Below, one piece after another: positions 25,251-34,811 of a stretch of 64,000 bases of DNA (its first letter is position 1; each line of letters opens with the position of its first letter). The translations under genes and the position numbers were made by a program. The DNA lies in NCBI GenBank assembly GCA_963675655.1, contig OY776489.1:1116001-1180000 (forward strand), in the 5' to 3' direction. The DNA comes from CAXXOK01 sp963675655 (GTDB lineage: Bacteria; Bacillota; Clostridia; Christensenellales; Aristaeellaceae). Under the pieces are notes generated by a model that worked only from the letters and a program-made list of their open reading frames with translations, was not told the DNA's origin and searched no databases.

Positions 25251-26713
25251 GCTTTGCAGGTCAGTTCGCAAACGGCGCAGGGGGGCAGGGAAGCAACCAG
25301 CTTGCCGCCGGTCAGTTTGGCGCCGTCAAAGGGCTGCAGGGTTAGCGTTTCGGGATGGTCAAAGTCGTTGTACGCATCCATGTTACCGGTTAAAATCCGC
25401 CCAGTTACGCTGACTGCCGCAAAATCGCCAAGGTCGATTTCCGTTTCCAGTCCTTCCGTCAGGGACGTGTTGGTCAGGGTCAGGGTCAGCACGCCGTCCT
25501 TTACGGATGCGCTCGCATACAGCTGCCGCAGGCCCTCATCCGCCTCGCCGCATTCCAAAAACAGGTCGACCGCTTTTGCATCCTGATGCGCCTTGTACAT
25601 ATCAAACACATGGTACGTCGGCGTCAGCAGCATCTTTTCGCCCTCGGTCAAAATCACAGCCTGCAATACGTTTACCGTCTGGGCGATGTTGGCCATCACC
25701 AGCCGGTCGCAGTGCGACATAAACACATTCAGCGACAGGGCTGCCACCATCGCATCGCGCATGGTGTTTTGCTGGTACAAAAAGCCTGGGTTGGTGCCCG
25801 GCTCCACATCGAACCACGTGCCCCACTCGTCCACAATCAACCCCACTTTGTGCTCGGGGTCATAATGGTCCATAATCTGTAAATGCTTGCGGATGATCGG
25901 CTCAATCGCCAATGCCTTGCGCAGCGTTTTGTGATAATCCGCCGCGCCAAACGCGGTTGCGCTGCCCTTGTGCTGCCAGTCCGAGCCGATCACCGTGTAA
26001 TAGTGCATGGTCAGGGCGTTCATAAAACGCGCGTCGTTTTTCATCATCACTTCCGTCCAGCGGTAATCTGCATCGGAAGGCCCGCAGGCAATGCGAACCA
26101 GCTTGTTATCGCCATAGTCCCGGCAATAGGTCTGGTAGCGGCGATACTCATCGGCGTAATACTCGGGGCGCATGTTGCCACCGCAGCCCCAGTTTTCGTT
26201 GCCTACGCCAAAATAGGTAACGCCAAAAGCATCCTTGTGCCCATTGGCCCAGCGCTGCTGCACCACGGAGGAATCGCCTTCGCTGTTTAAGTACTCCACC
26301 CATTCGCTCATCTCGCGCACGGTGCCGCTGCCGAGGTTGCCGTTCACGTACGGTTCGCACCCCAGCTGGCTGCACAAATCCATAAATTCGTGCGTGCCGA
26401 AGGAGTTATCCTCCACCACGTTCCCCCAATGCGTGTTGACCATGCGCTGGCGGCTTTCCTTGGGGCCGATGCCGTCGCGCCAGTGGTACTCGTCGGCAAA
26501 GCAGCCGCCGGGCCAGCGCAGTACAGGAATTTGAATATTCTTCAGCGCCTCCACTACATCGGTGCGGATGCCGTTCACATTGGGGATGCAAGAATCCTCC
26601 CCAACATAAATTCCCTGATAGATGCACCGGCCAAGATGTTCGCTGAAATGGCCGAAAATGTTACGGTTGATCGTGCCGTTTGAGCGGCGGGTATTCACGG
26701 TAATATGCGCCAT
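25247..26713 (-). CDS. abfA: GH51 alpha-L-arabinofuranosidase
   Basis: Releases L-arabinofuranose side chains from arabinan or arabinoxylan oligosaccharides. The protein has 488 residues from the ATG at 26713 (GGAGAAACG upstream); no signal peptide, so it acts inside the cell on imported oligosaccharides. The acid/base Glu173 is in GNENWG, and the nucleophile Glu296 is in VDEWGTW; WPGG at 67-70 and the FGHFSEHLGRC opening are family hallmarks. The C-terminal ~130 residues form the usual beta domain. An AraR-like palindrome lies upstream at 26961. No arabinose catabolic gene is adjacent. Confidence 0.95.
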   Translation of the reverse strand: MAHITVNTRRSNGTINRNIFGHFSEHLGRCIYQGIYVGEDSCIPNVNGIRTDVVEALKNIQIPVLRWPGGCFADEYHWRDGIGPKESRQRMVNTHWGNVVEDNSFGTHEFMDLCSQLGCEPYVNGNLGSGTVREMSEWVEYLNSEGDSSVVQQRWANGHKDAFGVTYFGVGNENWGCGGNMRPEYYADEYRRYQTYCRDYGDNKLVRIACGPSDADYRWTEVMMKNDARFMNALTMHYYTVIGSDWQHKGSATAFGAADYHKTLRKALAIEPIIRKHLQIMDHYDPEHKVGLIVDEWGTWFDVEPGTNPGFLYQQNTMRDAMVAALSLNVFMSHCDRLVMANIAQTVNVLQAVILTEGEKMLLTPTYHVFDMYKAHQDAKAVDLFLECGEADEGLRQLYASASVKDGVLTLTLTNTSLTEGLETEIDLGDFAAVSVTGRILTGNMDAYNDFDHPETLTLQPFDGAKLTGGKLVASLPPCAVCELTCKA

Positions 26714-27070
26714 TTTTCGTTTCTCCTTTGCTGTTGTAAGCGTCGTATCATTCGCCCGCAGCCGCCACCGGCGCGCCCGCGGTTTATTCGGTGGTATTGT
26801 ACCATCATTATACGGCAAGCACCACGCCTGCAGCCTTTGTTTTTGCAAAATTTCGTAAAGTTGTTAATATATTGGCATAAATATGATAATAGTACACTTT
26901 TTCTTCCATCTTTTTCTTGTTATATGGGAAAATTTCCCTTTTAAAATATCATTTTTGTTAAATTGTACGTACAATTGTCCGCTTCATTCCAGACAATTCC
27001 GTACGTAAAAAAGCACCCGGCGGGCAGGCGTACGCTAAAGGCGTATCCTGCCCCGGCCGAGTATAGAGAA
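26714..27070. other. Regulatory gap upstream of abfA
   Basis: A+T-rich control region with no gene. It contains the AraR-like operator (26961-26976), a half-site GTACGT near 27002, and a second dyad GGGAAA-A-TTTCCC (26926-26938). A TATTAT-type -10 near 26890 may belong to the abfA promoter, but no firm -35 was assigned. Confidence 0.5.
26961..26976. promoter_or_regulatory. AraR-like operator upstream of abfA
   Basis: AATTGTACGTACAATT is a perfect 16-bp palindrome. The core TTGTACGTACAA matches the operator of the GntR-family arabinose repressor AraR in Bacillus subtilis (ATTTGTACGTACAAAT). It lies 248 bp upstream of the abfA start. The site suggests arabinose-inducible expression; the repressor gene is not in the window. 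Confidence 0.75.
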
Positions 27071-27126
27071 AACAAAACAGCCCCCTTGCAGGCAAGCATT
27101 TCCGCCGCTGCAAGAGGGCTGTTTTT
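27071..27126 (-). terminator. Terminator of the ABC exporter operon
   Basis: An ~17-bp stem (27074-27091 with 27108-27126) containing ACAGCCC...GGGCTGT. In the minus direction it is followed by TTTTGTTTTC. It begins at the stop codon of the last permease gene. Confidence 0.8.
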
Positions 27127-27916
27127 ATACGATCACGTCCCGTTTGGCAAAGCGGATGTACGCTGCCGCCATCAGCCCCGCCGTCAGTCCCAGCGCCAGC
27201 AGGGTATAGGGCACACTTAGCCCTGCCCCGCTGCTGATAACCCCGCGGTAATCAAAGTAGCTAAACGGCGTAAAACCCCGCAGCCAGCCGATGTTCTGGT
27301 TAACGTCAATAGCGATGGAGATTAAGTACGTGCCCAGCATGACGCCCGTGGCAATGCCTGTGGCCGCCTTTGGCCGCTGCCACACCGCCGCCGCCGCGAT
27401 GCCCAGCGCCAGAAACAGCAGCTGTATCAGCAGCATGGCGATCATCAGCGTACGGATCGCGACGCCCGCGTTTTCGCCAAAGGCCGCCATTACGGTCAGC
27501 GCGCCCGCCCAGTTCAGCGCCGTCAGCGCCAGCACCTGCGTCAGCGCCGCCAGCAGCTTTGCCGTTAGTATGCCGCCGCGCGTAGCGGGTTTTACGTATA
27601 AGAACTCCGATGTTTTATCCCGCTCTTCCTTGGCTACAATCACTGCGCCCAGCATGGAGGCATGTATCGCCACCAGCAGCAGCATGTACGGGTACAGCAT
27701 CCCGTAAAACCCGATGGCCGTGGTAAAATCAAGCTGCCCAACGCCAAAGAATGCCTGCAAACCCAGCGGCAGTTGAAACAGAATATCCATGGCCGAGGGC
27801 GTATCCGCCATGGCCGCGTATTTTGCGGACGACGCCGCCAGAAAGAATACGATACCAAGGCTCCACAGCAGCACCGAGCGCAGCCCTTTGCGCATTTCTC
27901 TTAGATAAACGTTCAT
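27125..27916 (-). CDS. ABC-2 type transporter permease
   Basis: A 263-residue membrane protein with six predicted helices, from an N-terminal MRKGLRSVLLWSLGIVFFLAA helix to a C-terminal helix ending RFAKRDVIV. An EERDKTSEFLYVKPATRG loop is the conserved cytoplasmic contact of ABC-2 exporters. It is third in an ATPase-permease-permease operon; its start lies 12 nt after the previous stop. Likely exports a drug, peptide or lipid; the substrate is unreadable. Confidence 0.85.
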   Translation of the reverse strand: MNVYLREMRKGLRSVLLWSLGIVFFLAASSAKYAAMADTPSAMDILFQLPLGLQAFFGVGQLDFTTAIGFYGMLYPYMLLLVAIHASMLGAVIVAKEERDKTSEFLYVKPATRGGILTAKLLAALTQVLALTALNWAGALTVMAAFGENAGVAIRTLMIAMLLIQLLFLALGIAAAAVWQRPKAATGIATGVMLGTYLISIAIDVNQNIGWLRGFTPFSYFDYRGVISSGAGLSVPYTLLALGLTAGLMAAAYIRFAKRDVIV

Positions 27917-27928
27917 TTCGCCGCCCCC

Positions 27929-28726
27929 TTACGATGCGTGTATGTCCCGCCGCGTGTACACCACAAACCCCGTTACCACGCATACCACCGTCACAATCGC
28001 GCCGGTCAGCGCGTAGGAAGGTTCATAGGCGGAATGGAGCAGGATGTGGGCGGTATCAAAGTACTTAAACGGCGTTAGGTAATACAGTTCCGTACGTTCC
28101 AGCGCCGCCGCCACCATGCCGAGGATGAACAGGCCAAACACCGTGCTCAACCCTACCGGCAGCACCGAACGGATTTTGGGCCGGATTGCGCTGATGCAAA
28201 ACCCAAGCGCCAGAAAAATAAGCTGTACAAAGTAGAACGCCAGCGACATGAGCAAAAACGGCTGGTAGGTAAACGCCGTTTCACTCACCGCATGCGCCAT
28301 ACCCGTAGCCGCGCCAAGGTACGCCGCGCTGGTCAATGTTACGCAGGTTACCCCGGCCAGCAGCTTGGCAGCCAGCACACGGGTGCGCGCCACCGGCTTG
28401 GTCAGCAGAAAATCCACCGTCTTGCCCGTCGTTTCGCGTGCAAGCATGGAAAGCCCCAGCGTAATCGCCTGCACCGCGCCGCACAGCATCAGGAATGTGA
28501 TAATGAAGGAATAATACCCCGTCACCGTGCTAATGTCGGTCAAATCCAGCCCAAAGGCGATTTGCAGCGCCATGGGGAAATTGGCGATCATCTGCCGTAT
28601 GCCTTCCGTAGCCTGCGAAAAGGCCGGAAACATCCAAAACAGGAACGCCGTGGCCGCGCACATGGCAAGGGTCCATAGCAGTGTGTTTTTACGGTACACG
28701 CGTAACTCGTGCAGATACATATTCAT
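27929..28726 (-). CDS. ABC-2 type transporter permease
   Basis: A 265-residue membrane protein, paralogous in layout to its downstream neighbour: six helices, a KNTLLWTLAM first helix, and the contact loop RETTGKTVDFLLTKPVARTR. It is the middle gene of the operon and starts 12 nt after the ATPase stop. The two permeases probably form a heterodimer. Confidence 0.85.
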   Translation of the reverse strand: MNMYLHELRVYRKNTLLWTLAMCAATAFLFWMFPAFSQATEGIRQMIANFPMALQIAFGLDLTDISTVTGYYSFIITFLMLCGAVQAITLGLSMLARETTGKTVDFLLTKPVARTRVLAAKLLAGVTCVTLTSAAYLGAATGMAHAVSETAFTYQPFLLMSLAFYFVQLIFLALGFCISAIRPKIRSVLPVGLSTVFGLFILGMVAAALERTELYYLTPFKYFDTAHILLHSAYEPSYALTGAIVTVVCVVTGFVVYTRRDIHAS

Positions 28727-28738
28727 GCCCGCACCCCC

Positions 28739-29614
28739 TTACTGGTAATAGTGCAGGAAGATCTCTTCCAAATCCGGCTCCACAATGCTCACGTTGCTCA
28801 GGTTCAACGCCGACAGCGCCGCCAGCAACTTGTTCACGCTGCCGCGGTAGATAAAGTTGACGTTGTTGCCCTGCGCTGTCAGGCTGGTTACGCCCTCCAG
28901 CGCAATCGCGTCCGCCGCGATGGGGGCTTTGCCTTCCAGCGACACCTTTTTATAGCCGTTATCCTGCAAGGCGCCAATGGTATCCACCTGGATAATGCGG
29001 CCTTCCTTGATAATCGCTACGCGGTTGCAGAGCTTGCGCACTTCGCTGAGCACATGGGAGGAAAACAGCACCGCCGCGCCTTTTTTGTTCTCGGCGCGCA
29101 GCAGATCGAAGAAACGCTGCTGTATCAGCGGGTCCAGCCCGCTGGTCGGCTCGTCCAGCACGATCAGCTTGGGCTCGTGCAGCAGCGCCTGCACAATGCC
29201 CACCTTTTTGCGGTTGCCAAAGGAAAGATCGTCGATCTTCTTTTTCAAATCCAAATCCAGCGTATCCGCCAGCTGCCGGATGCGCGTGCTGCAATCCTTA
29301 TGGTAGAAGCTGGCGGAGTACTCCAATAGCTCCTTTACGCGCATACCATCGTAGTAGAATACCTCGCTGGGCAAGTAGCCCACGTTCCGGGCGATTTCCG
29401 GTGCAAAGCGCACGCAGTCCTTACCGAAGATGGTCGCGCTGCCCGCCGTGGGATGAATCAGCGCCAGCAGCGTGCGGATGGTCGTGCTCTTACCCGCACC
29501 GTTTGGGCCGATGAATCCGAATATCTCGCCCGCTTCCACCGTAAAACTAACGTCCTCTACACCGCGAGAGCCGCCGTAATACTTTTTTAGGTTTTTGACT
29601 TCAATCACAGCCAT
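28739..29614 (-). CDS. ABC transporter ATP-binding protein
   Basis: A 291-residue ATPase of the exporter (CcmA/multidrug) class. Walker A is GPNGAGKST near 36-44, the signature LSFGNRKK near 134 (SFGN instead of the usual SGGQ, a known variant), Walker B LIVLDEPTSGLDP near 154-166, and the switch His in SSHVLSE. It ends in a typical ~80-residue C-terminal beta domain. First gene of the operon, with a good promoter at 29659-29687. Confidence 0.93.
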   Translation of the reverse strand: MAVIEVKNLKKYYGGSRGVEDVSFTVEAGEIFGFIGPNGAGKSTTIRTLLALIHPTAGSATIFGKDCVRFAPEIARNVGYLPSEVFYYDGMRVKELLEYSASFYHKDCSTRIRQLADTLDLDLKKKIDDLSFGNRKKVGIVQALLHEPKLIVLDEPTSGLDPLIQQRFFDLLRAENKKGAAVLFSSHVLSEVRKLCNRVAIIKEGRIIQVDTIGALQDNGYKKVSLEGKAPIAADAIALEGVTSLTAQGNNVNFIYRGSVNKLLAALSALNLSNVSIVEPDLEEIFLHYYQ

Positions 29615-29658
29615 GGTATTACGCTCCTTTGCACAGGTTCAACGCCCTGTATGCAAAC

Positions 29659-29687
29659 ACTCTACGGCAGCCGGGGCGATAAGTCAA
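29659..29687 (-). promoter_or_regulatory. Promoter of the ABC exporter operon
   Basis: -35 TTGACT (29682-29687), exact 17-bp spacer, -10 TAGAGT (29659-29664), 45 bp before the ATPase ATG. The rest of the gap to 29969 holds no gene; a TTGACA at 29873-29878 on the plus strand may serve the BCCT transporter but lacks a good -10. Confidence 0.72.
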
Positions 29688-29969
29688 CTTTACCCGGTAC
29701 CAATGCCGCGCGGAGGCGGCGCAATTGACCGAAACGGCGGATGAAATATCGCCGCCACCGCTGTAAAAACCGCCCGTGCTCTCCGCCGCCATGCTGTGCC
29801 CGGCAAGGTTTAACGGCATACGCAATACACGCTTGCGCGCTTGAAACGCAAGCAAAATGCGGCGGCGCCGATTTGACATCAAAAAGATGTTGTGTTAGCG
29901 TTAATTGTTAGGCATTATCTTGATTGAAGATATTCGTACAAAAAAACAGAAAGGAAAGCAAGTATAGGT

Positions 29970-31523
29970 TTGAAGAAGATCAAGCAATATGTAACCCCGG
30001 TTTTTTGGATATCCATTTGTATTGTCGGCCTCGTTGTCTTATTAGGTTCCGTTTTTTCAACCGAATTTCAATATACGACAGAGAAAATACGTGATTTTAT
30101 CAGCAATTATTTAGGCTGGTACTACTTACTTCTTGTGGCGGGTATTGTCATTTTTTGTCTCGTTGTCATCATCAGCCCGGTAAGTCAGATCCGGTTGGGC
30201 GATCCGGATTCCAAACCCGAATACTCAACCCCATCATGGATTGCCATGCTGTTTTCGGCAGGTATGGGTATTGGTCTGGTTTTTTGGGGCGCGGCAGAAC
30301 CTTTATCCCACTATGCAATCTCCGCTCCGCAGGGTCAGGTTGGCGGTCAGCAGGCGCTTGCGGACGCTTTTAAATTTTCCTTTTTCCATTGGGGTATTCA
30401 TGCGTGGGCAATTTACGCCGTTGTCGCACTAGCGCTGGCCTATTTCAAATTCAGAAAAAAAGAAAGATCCTTGATTTCCGCTACCCTCAAGCCCATCTTT
30501 GGTCAGCGTACCGAGGGCCCGCTGGGGAAAATCATCGACAGCATTACCACTTTCAGCACAGTCATCGGCGTAGCGACCACATTGGGTTTTGGCGCCGTGC
30601 AGATCAACGGTGGTTTACGCTATTTATTCGGGATTCCCAAGAACATCTATGTGCAGATTCTGATTATCTCCATAACAACGCTGTTCTTTATTATGTCCGC
30701 ACTCTCCGGCATTGGCAAAGGGGTAAAAATACTATCGAATATCAATGCCGTTCTCGCGATTGGGCTGCTGGCTATCGCCATTATCACAGGCCCGTCCTTG
30801 TTAATTATGAATACGTTTGTGGAAACCTTCGGCGCTTATTTGCAAGAGTTTCTTAAAATGAGCTTCCGCACCGCCGCCTTTCATACAGAGCAGCAATTGT
30901 GGATTCAGAACTGGACGGTGTTCTATTGGGCCTGGTGGCTTTCCTGGTCGCCGTTTGTGGGCGTGTTCATCGCGCGCATTTCAAAAGGCCGTACCATACG
31001 CGAATTCCTCACAACCGTGTTATTGATTCCAACGCTGTTTTGCTTCCTGTGGTTTGCCACCTTCGGCGTTTTATCTACAAACGCGCAAAGCCAGGGCGCT
31101 GCTTTAGCCAGCCTCTCAATTGAAGAAGTGCTGTTTGGCACCTTCAACCATTATCCGCTGGGGATTGTGCTTTCGATCATTGCGCTGCTGTTGGTTTTCA
31201 TTTTCTTTATTACCTCTGCGGATTCTGCCACCTTCGTATTAGGGATGCTCTCCGAAAACGGCAGTTTGAATCCGCACAACAAAATTAAAATGCTCTGGGG
31301 CAGTTTAATCTCTTCCATATCGATTGTTTTGTTGATGGCCGGCGGTTTAAACGCGCTGCAAAACATCCTGATCATTGTCGCGCTGCCATTTTCATTGATC
31401 GTTTTATTGATTATGGTTTCCCTGTACATTGAGCTCAATCACGAAAAGAAAGAAATGGGCTTGTATATCAAACCCAAAAATCTGCCGACCAAGGATGAAC
31501 CCTTCCGATCGTATGAAAGCTGA
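29970..31523 (+). CDS. BCCT-family glycine betaine/choline/carnitine transporter
   Basis: A 517-residue, 12-helix secondary transporter of quaternary ammonium compounds. The signature WAWWLSWSPFVGVFIARISKGRTIREF-type stretch is at about 313-340 (split here only for naming: WAWWLSWSPF, then GRTIREF). The GMGIGLVFWG segment at about 92-101 has the glycine pattern of sodium-coupled BetP. The start is a TTG at 29970 preceded by GAAAGGAAAG. It stands alone and ends before the 129-bp repeat array. Likely roles are osmoprotection or uptake of a methylamine precursor. Confidence 0.92.
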   Translation: MKKIKQYVTPVFWISICIVGLVVLLGSVFSTEFQYTTEKIRDFISNYLGWYYLLLVAGIVIFCLVVIISPVSQIRLGDPDSKPEYSTPSWIAMLFSAGMGIGLVFWGAAEPLSHYAISAPQGQVGGQQALADAFKFSFFHWGIHAWAIYAVVALALAYFKFRKKERSLISATLKPIFGQRTEGPLGKIIDSITTFSTVIGVATTLGFGAVQINGGLRYLFGIPKNIYVQILIISITTLFFIMSALSGIGKGVKILSNINAVLAIGLLAIAIITGPSLLIMNTFVETFGAYLQEFLKMSFRTAAFHTEQQLWIQNWTVFYWAWWLSWSPFVGVFIARISKGRTIREFLTTVLLIPTLFCFLWFATFGVLSTNAQSQGAALASLSIEEVLFGTFNHYPLGIVLSIIALLLVFIFFITSADSATFVLGMLSENGSLNPHNKIKMLWGSLISSISIVLLMAGGLNALQNILIIVALPFSLIVLLIMVSLYIELNHEKKEMGLYIKPKNLPTKDEPFRSYES

Positions 31524-31664
31524 TTCCAAGCCCGCTTCCACCATTGATTCGCCCAACCCTTGCTATCGGCGGATGCGTCCATTCAATACCATTCCCGGCA
31601 TGAAAAAGCATCCGCACCGGTACATAGCTGTTCTCTTTCACCCCATAAACGATAGAAAAATATA

Positions 31665-32655
31665 GAAAACAAGCCCGGCGGGCGGGGGCGCGTACACGCA
31701 CGTACGTAACCCCGCCTGCCGGGCGTATGTGACAAAGCAGACAGTGCTTTTTCGTCTTCCCGCTTCCGCCGGTTTAAAAGATGCCGGATGCGCGAAAACA
31801 AGCCCGGCAGGCGGGGGCGCGTACACAGACGTACGTAACCCCGCCTGCCGGGCGTAGGTGACAAAGCAGACGGTGCTTTTTCGTCTTCCCGCTTCCGCCG
31901 GTTCAAAAGGTGCCGGATGCGCGAAAACAAGCCCGGCAGGCGGGGGCGCGTACACGCACGTACGTAACCCCGCCTGCCGGGCGTAGGTGACAAAGCAGAC
32001 GGTGCTTATTCATCTCCCCGCTTCCGCCGGTTTAAAAGGTGCCGGCTGCGCGAAAACACGCCCGGCAGGCGGGGGCGCGTACACGAACGTACGTAACCCC
32101 GCTTGCCGGGCGTAGGCGATCAAGCAGACGGTGCCTTTTCGTCTCCCCGCTTCCGCCGGTTTAAAAGGTGCCGGATGCGCGAAAACACGCCCGGCGGGCG
32201 GGGGCGCGTACACGAACGTACGTAACCCCGCCTACCGGGCGTATGTGACAAAGCAGACAGTGCTTTTTCGTCTTCCCGCTTCCGCCGGTTTAAAAGATGC
32301 CGGATGCGCGAAAACACGCCCGGCGGGCGGGGGCGCGTACACGAACGTACGTAACCCCGCCTGCCGGGCGTATGTGACAAAGCAGACAGTGCTTTTTCGT
32401 CTTCCCGCTTCCGCCGGTTTAAAAGGTGCCGGATGCGCGAAAACACGCCCGGCAGGCGGGGGCGCGTACACGCACGTACGTAACCCCGCTTGCCGGGCGT
32501 AGGTGACAAAGCAGACGGCGCTTTTTCGTCTTCCCGCTTCCGCCGGTTTAAAAGATGCCGGATGCGCAAAAACAAGCCCGGTGGGCGGGGGCGCGTACAC
32601 GGACGTACGTAACCCCGCCTGTCGGGCGTAGGTGACAAAGCAGACGGTGCTTTTT
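31665..32655. repeat. Tandem array of an exactly 129-bp palindromic unit (7 copies plus a partial eighth)
   Basis: Unit starts fall at 31665, 31794, 31923, 32052, 32181, 32310, 32439 and 32568, each exactly 129 bp apart; the last copy is cut at about 32655, 12 bp before the argF stop. Each unit contains CCCGGCAGGCGGGG and its inverse CCCCGCCTGCCGGG around a ~22-nt CGTAC-rich loop, then an AAGCA...TGCTT mini-hairpin followed by Ts. Copies differ by scattered substitutions. Because 129 is a multiple of three, several frames stay open on both strands; these are not taken as genes. The array fills the gap between convergent BCCT and argF genes. The segment 31524-31664 holds nothing recognisable. 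Confidence 0.95.
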
Positions 32656-32666
32656 CAACCGGCGGA

Positions 32667-33581
32667 TCATTTCATCAGTTTAACTAACACAGCCTTTTGC
32701 GCATGTAAGCGGTTTTCGGCTTCCTCGAAAATCTCGTCGGCATGCGCTTCCAAAACGGCTTCGGTAATCTCTTCGCCGCGGTGCGCGGGCAGGCAGTGCT
32801 GCACCATCGCATCCTTTTTGGCAACACCCATCACCGCATCGTTCACCTGATAGGCGGCAAACGCCTTCTTGCGCTGCTCCAGCTCGCCTTCTTCGCCCAT
32901 GCTCGCCCACACGTCGGTGTATACCACATCGGCGTCCTTGGCCATGGCGAGGATGTCATCGCCGCACTCAAAGGTGCCGTTCTCTTTGGCCCAGTCCATA
33001 ATAGCGGCGTCGGGCTGATAATCCTTGGGGCAGGCGATGGATACGCTCATGCCCACTTTAATGCAGCCGACGATCAGGCTGTTGGCCATGTTGTTGCCGT
33101 CGCCCACAAAGCAGAGCTTCAGGCCTTTAAAGCTGCCCTTGCGCTCGCGGATGGTCATCAAATCCGCCAGTACCTGACAGGGGTGCGCGTAGTCCGTTAG
33201 CCCGTTGATGATGGGGATGCTGCCGTACTTGGCCAGATCCTCCACCTCTTGCTGGGCGAAGGTACGAATCATAATCCCGTCCAGATAGCGGCTAAGCACC
33301 CGGGCGGTATCCTGCACGGGCTCACCCCGGCCGATCTGCAAATCGCGGCTGCTCAGGAACAGCGCATTGCCGCCCAGCTGGTACATGCCGGTTTCAAAGG
33401 ATACGCGCGTACGCGTGGAGGATTTTTGGAAAATCATGCCCAGCGTTTTGCCCGCCAGAATGGGGTGGGCAATGCCGTGCTTGCGTTCGTATTTCAACTG
33501 ATCCGCCAGATTCAGGATGCCCATAATCTGCTCGGGGGTCAGATCACCCAGCTTCAACAGGTGTTTCATCGGTTCGCTCAT
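32667..33581 (-). CDS. argF: Ornithine carbamoyltransferase
   Basis: Condenses ornithine with carbamoyl phosphate to citrulline in arginine biosynthesis. The 304-residue protein carries the carbamoyl-phosphate motif SSTRTR at 54-59, the HPCQ motif, and the ornithine loop with MVQHCLPAHRGEE near the C-terminus. Last gene of the arg cluster; it overlaps argD by 4 nt. Downstream lies the 129-bp repeat array, and no conventional terminator is evident. Confidence 0.96.
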   Translation of the reverse strand: MSEPMKHLLKLGDLTPEQIMGILNLADQLKYERKHGIAHPILAGKTLGMIFQKSSTRTRVSFETGMYQLGGNALFLSSRDLQIGRGEPVQDTARVLSRYLDGIMIRTFAQQEVEDLAKYGSIPIINGLTDYAHPCQVLADLMTIRERKGSFKGLKLCFVGDGNNMANSLIVGCIKVGMSVSIACPKDYQPDAAIMDWAKENGTFECGDDILAMAKDADVVYTDVWASMGEEGELEQRKKAFAAYQVNDAVMGVAKKDAMVQHCLPAHRGEEITEAVLEAHADEIFEEAENRLHAQKAVLVKLMK

Positions 33582-34747
33582 TTGGCAAGTTCCTCCTTAA
33601 TCATCTCAACGGCCTCTTCCAGCTCCTCCCACGTAATGGTGAGGGGCGGCAGCAGGCGCAGTTTGTTCTTCGCCGTCAGGCATACCACGCCGCGCTCAAG
33701 CAGCGCGTTTACCACATCTTTGGGGTTTTTATCGCTTTCAATGCCCAGCATCAGCCCGCGGCCGGATACGCTTTTCACATTGGCAAGCTCGCTCAGCTCC
33801 GCGGCAATGTACTTGCCCTTGCGTTTCACATCGGCCAGCAGCTCGTCCGTCAGCTGGTTTTGCACAGCCAGCGCCGCCGCCGCGCAGATGGGGTTGCCGC
33901 CAAAGGTGGAGCCATGGCTGCCCGCGGTAAGGGTGTCCTTCACCTTCTCGCCCAGCAGGCAAACGCCCATGGGCAGGCCTCCCGCCAATCCCTTGGCGGT
34001 GGTGACGATGTCGGGCATCCAGTCGTAGCGCTGGTAGCTGAACAACGTCCCGGTGCGCCCGTTGCCGGTTTGCACCTCGTCCACAATCAGCAAAATATCA
34101 TTTTTCTCGGTCAGCTCGCGCACGGCTTTCAGGTAATCGCCCTTCAGCGGCTCCACGCCGCCTTCGCCCTGCACGGTCTCTAGCATCACGGCGCATACCG
34201 GCTGCTTGCTGATCATCGCTTCCAGCTCCGCAACGTCCCCGGGTGTTACATACGCAAACCCTTCCGGGAAGGGGCCGAAATCGTGGTGGAAAGCATCCTG
34301 CCCGGTCGCGGCGAGCGTTGCAAGCGTGCGGCCGTGGAAGCTGTTTTGCATGGTCACGATCACCGGACGCACGTTCTCGCCGTGCTTATCGGCACTGTAT
34401 TTGCGCGCGGTTTTAATGGCGCATTCGTTGGCTTCCGCGCCGGAGTTGCCGAAAAACGCGCGCTTCATGCCGCTGCGTTCGCACAGGGTTTGCGCCAGCT
34501 CCGCCTGCGGGGTGGTAAAGTAGAGGTTGCTCACGTGGGACAGTGCTTGCGCCTGCTCGCACACGGCGTTTTCCCACGCCTTGTTACCGTAGCCCAGCAC
34601 GCTTACCGCGATGCCGCTGCCCATATCGATGTAGCGCTTGCCCGTATCGTCATACAGCAGTGCGCCCTCGCCGCGCACAAACGTGACCGGGAAACGGTTG
34701 TAAGTGTGGGCGACATATTTAGCGTCCAGTTCCGTAGTGTGGTTCAT
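33578..34747 (-). CDS. argD: Acetylornithine aminotransferase
   Basis: PLP-dependent class-III aminotransferase, 389 residues, converting N-acetylglutamate semialdehyde to N-acetylornithine. The DEVQTGNGRTGTLF block carries the PLP-contacting Asp, and TTAKGLAGGLPMG holds the Schiff-base Lys (the K of TAKGL). The ISMA-type opening RGEGALLYDDTGKRYIDM is typical. AGGAAAGAAA precedes the ATG. Overlap with argF indicates translational coupling. Confidence 0.95.
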   Translation of the reverse strand: MNHTTELDAKYVAHTYNRFPVTFVRGEGALLYDDTGKRYIDMGSGIAVSVLGYGNKAWENAVCEQAQALSHVSNLYFTTPQAELAQTLCERSGMKRAFFGNSGAEANECAIKTARKYSADKHGENVRPVIVTMQNSFHGRTLATLAATGQDAFHHDFGPFPEGFAYVTPGDVAELEAMISKQPVCAVMLETVQGEGGVEPLKGDYLKAVRELTEKNDILLIVDEVQTGNGRTGTLFSYQRYDWMPDIVTTAKGLAGGLPMGVCLLGEKVKDTLTAGSHGSTFGGNPICAAAALAVQNQLTDELLADVKRKGKYIAAELSELANVKSVSGRGLMLGIESDKNPKDVVNALLERGVVCLTAKNKLRLLPPLTITWEELEEAVEMIKEELAK

Positions 34748-34811
34748 TTTCTTTCCTCCCTGCCGCGCGGTTGCACGGTTATTTGCGGGTACGCAGCCGC
34801 CGTGCAGCAGC

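Noticed and set aside
31583..32638. Several long repetitive reading frames on both strands through the 129-bp array (products of 43-residue repeats)
   Set aside because: They arise because the unit length is a multiple of three and the DNA is G+C-rich; at least three frames are open at once, none has a convincing ribosome site, and most end within the array.
31665..32655. CRISPR array
   Set aside because: Copies adjoin directly with no variable spacers, and no cas gene is in the window.
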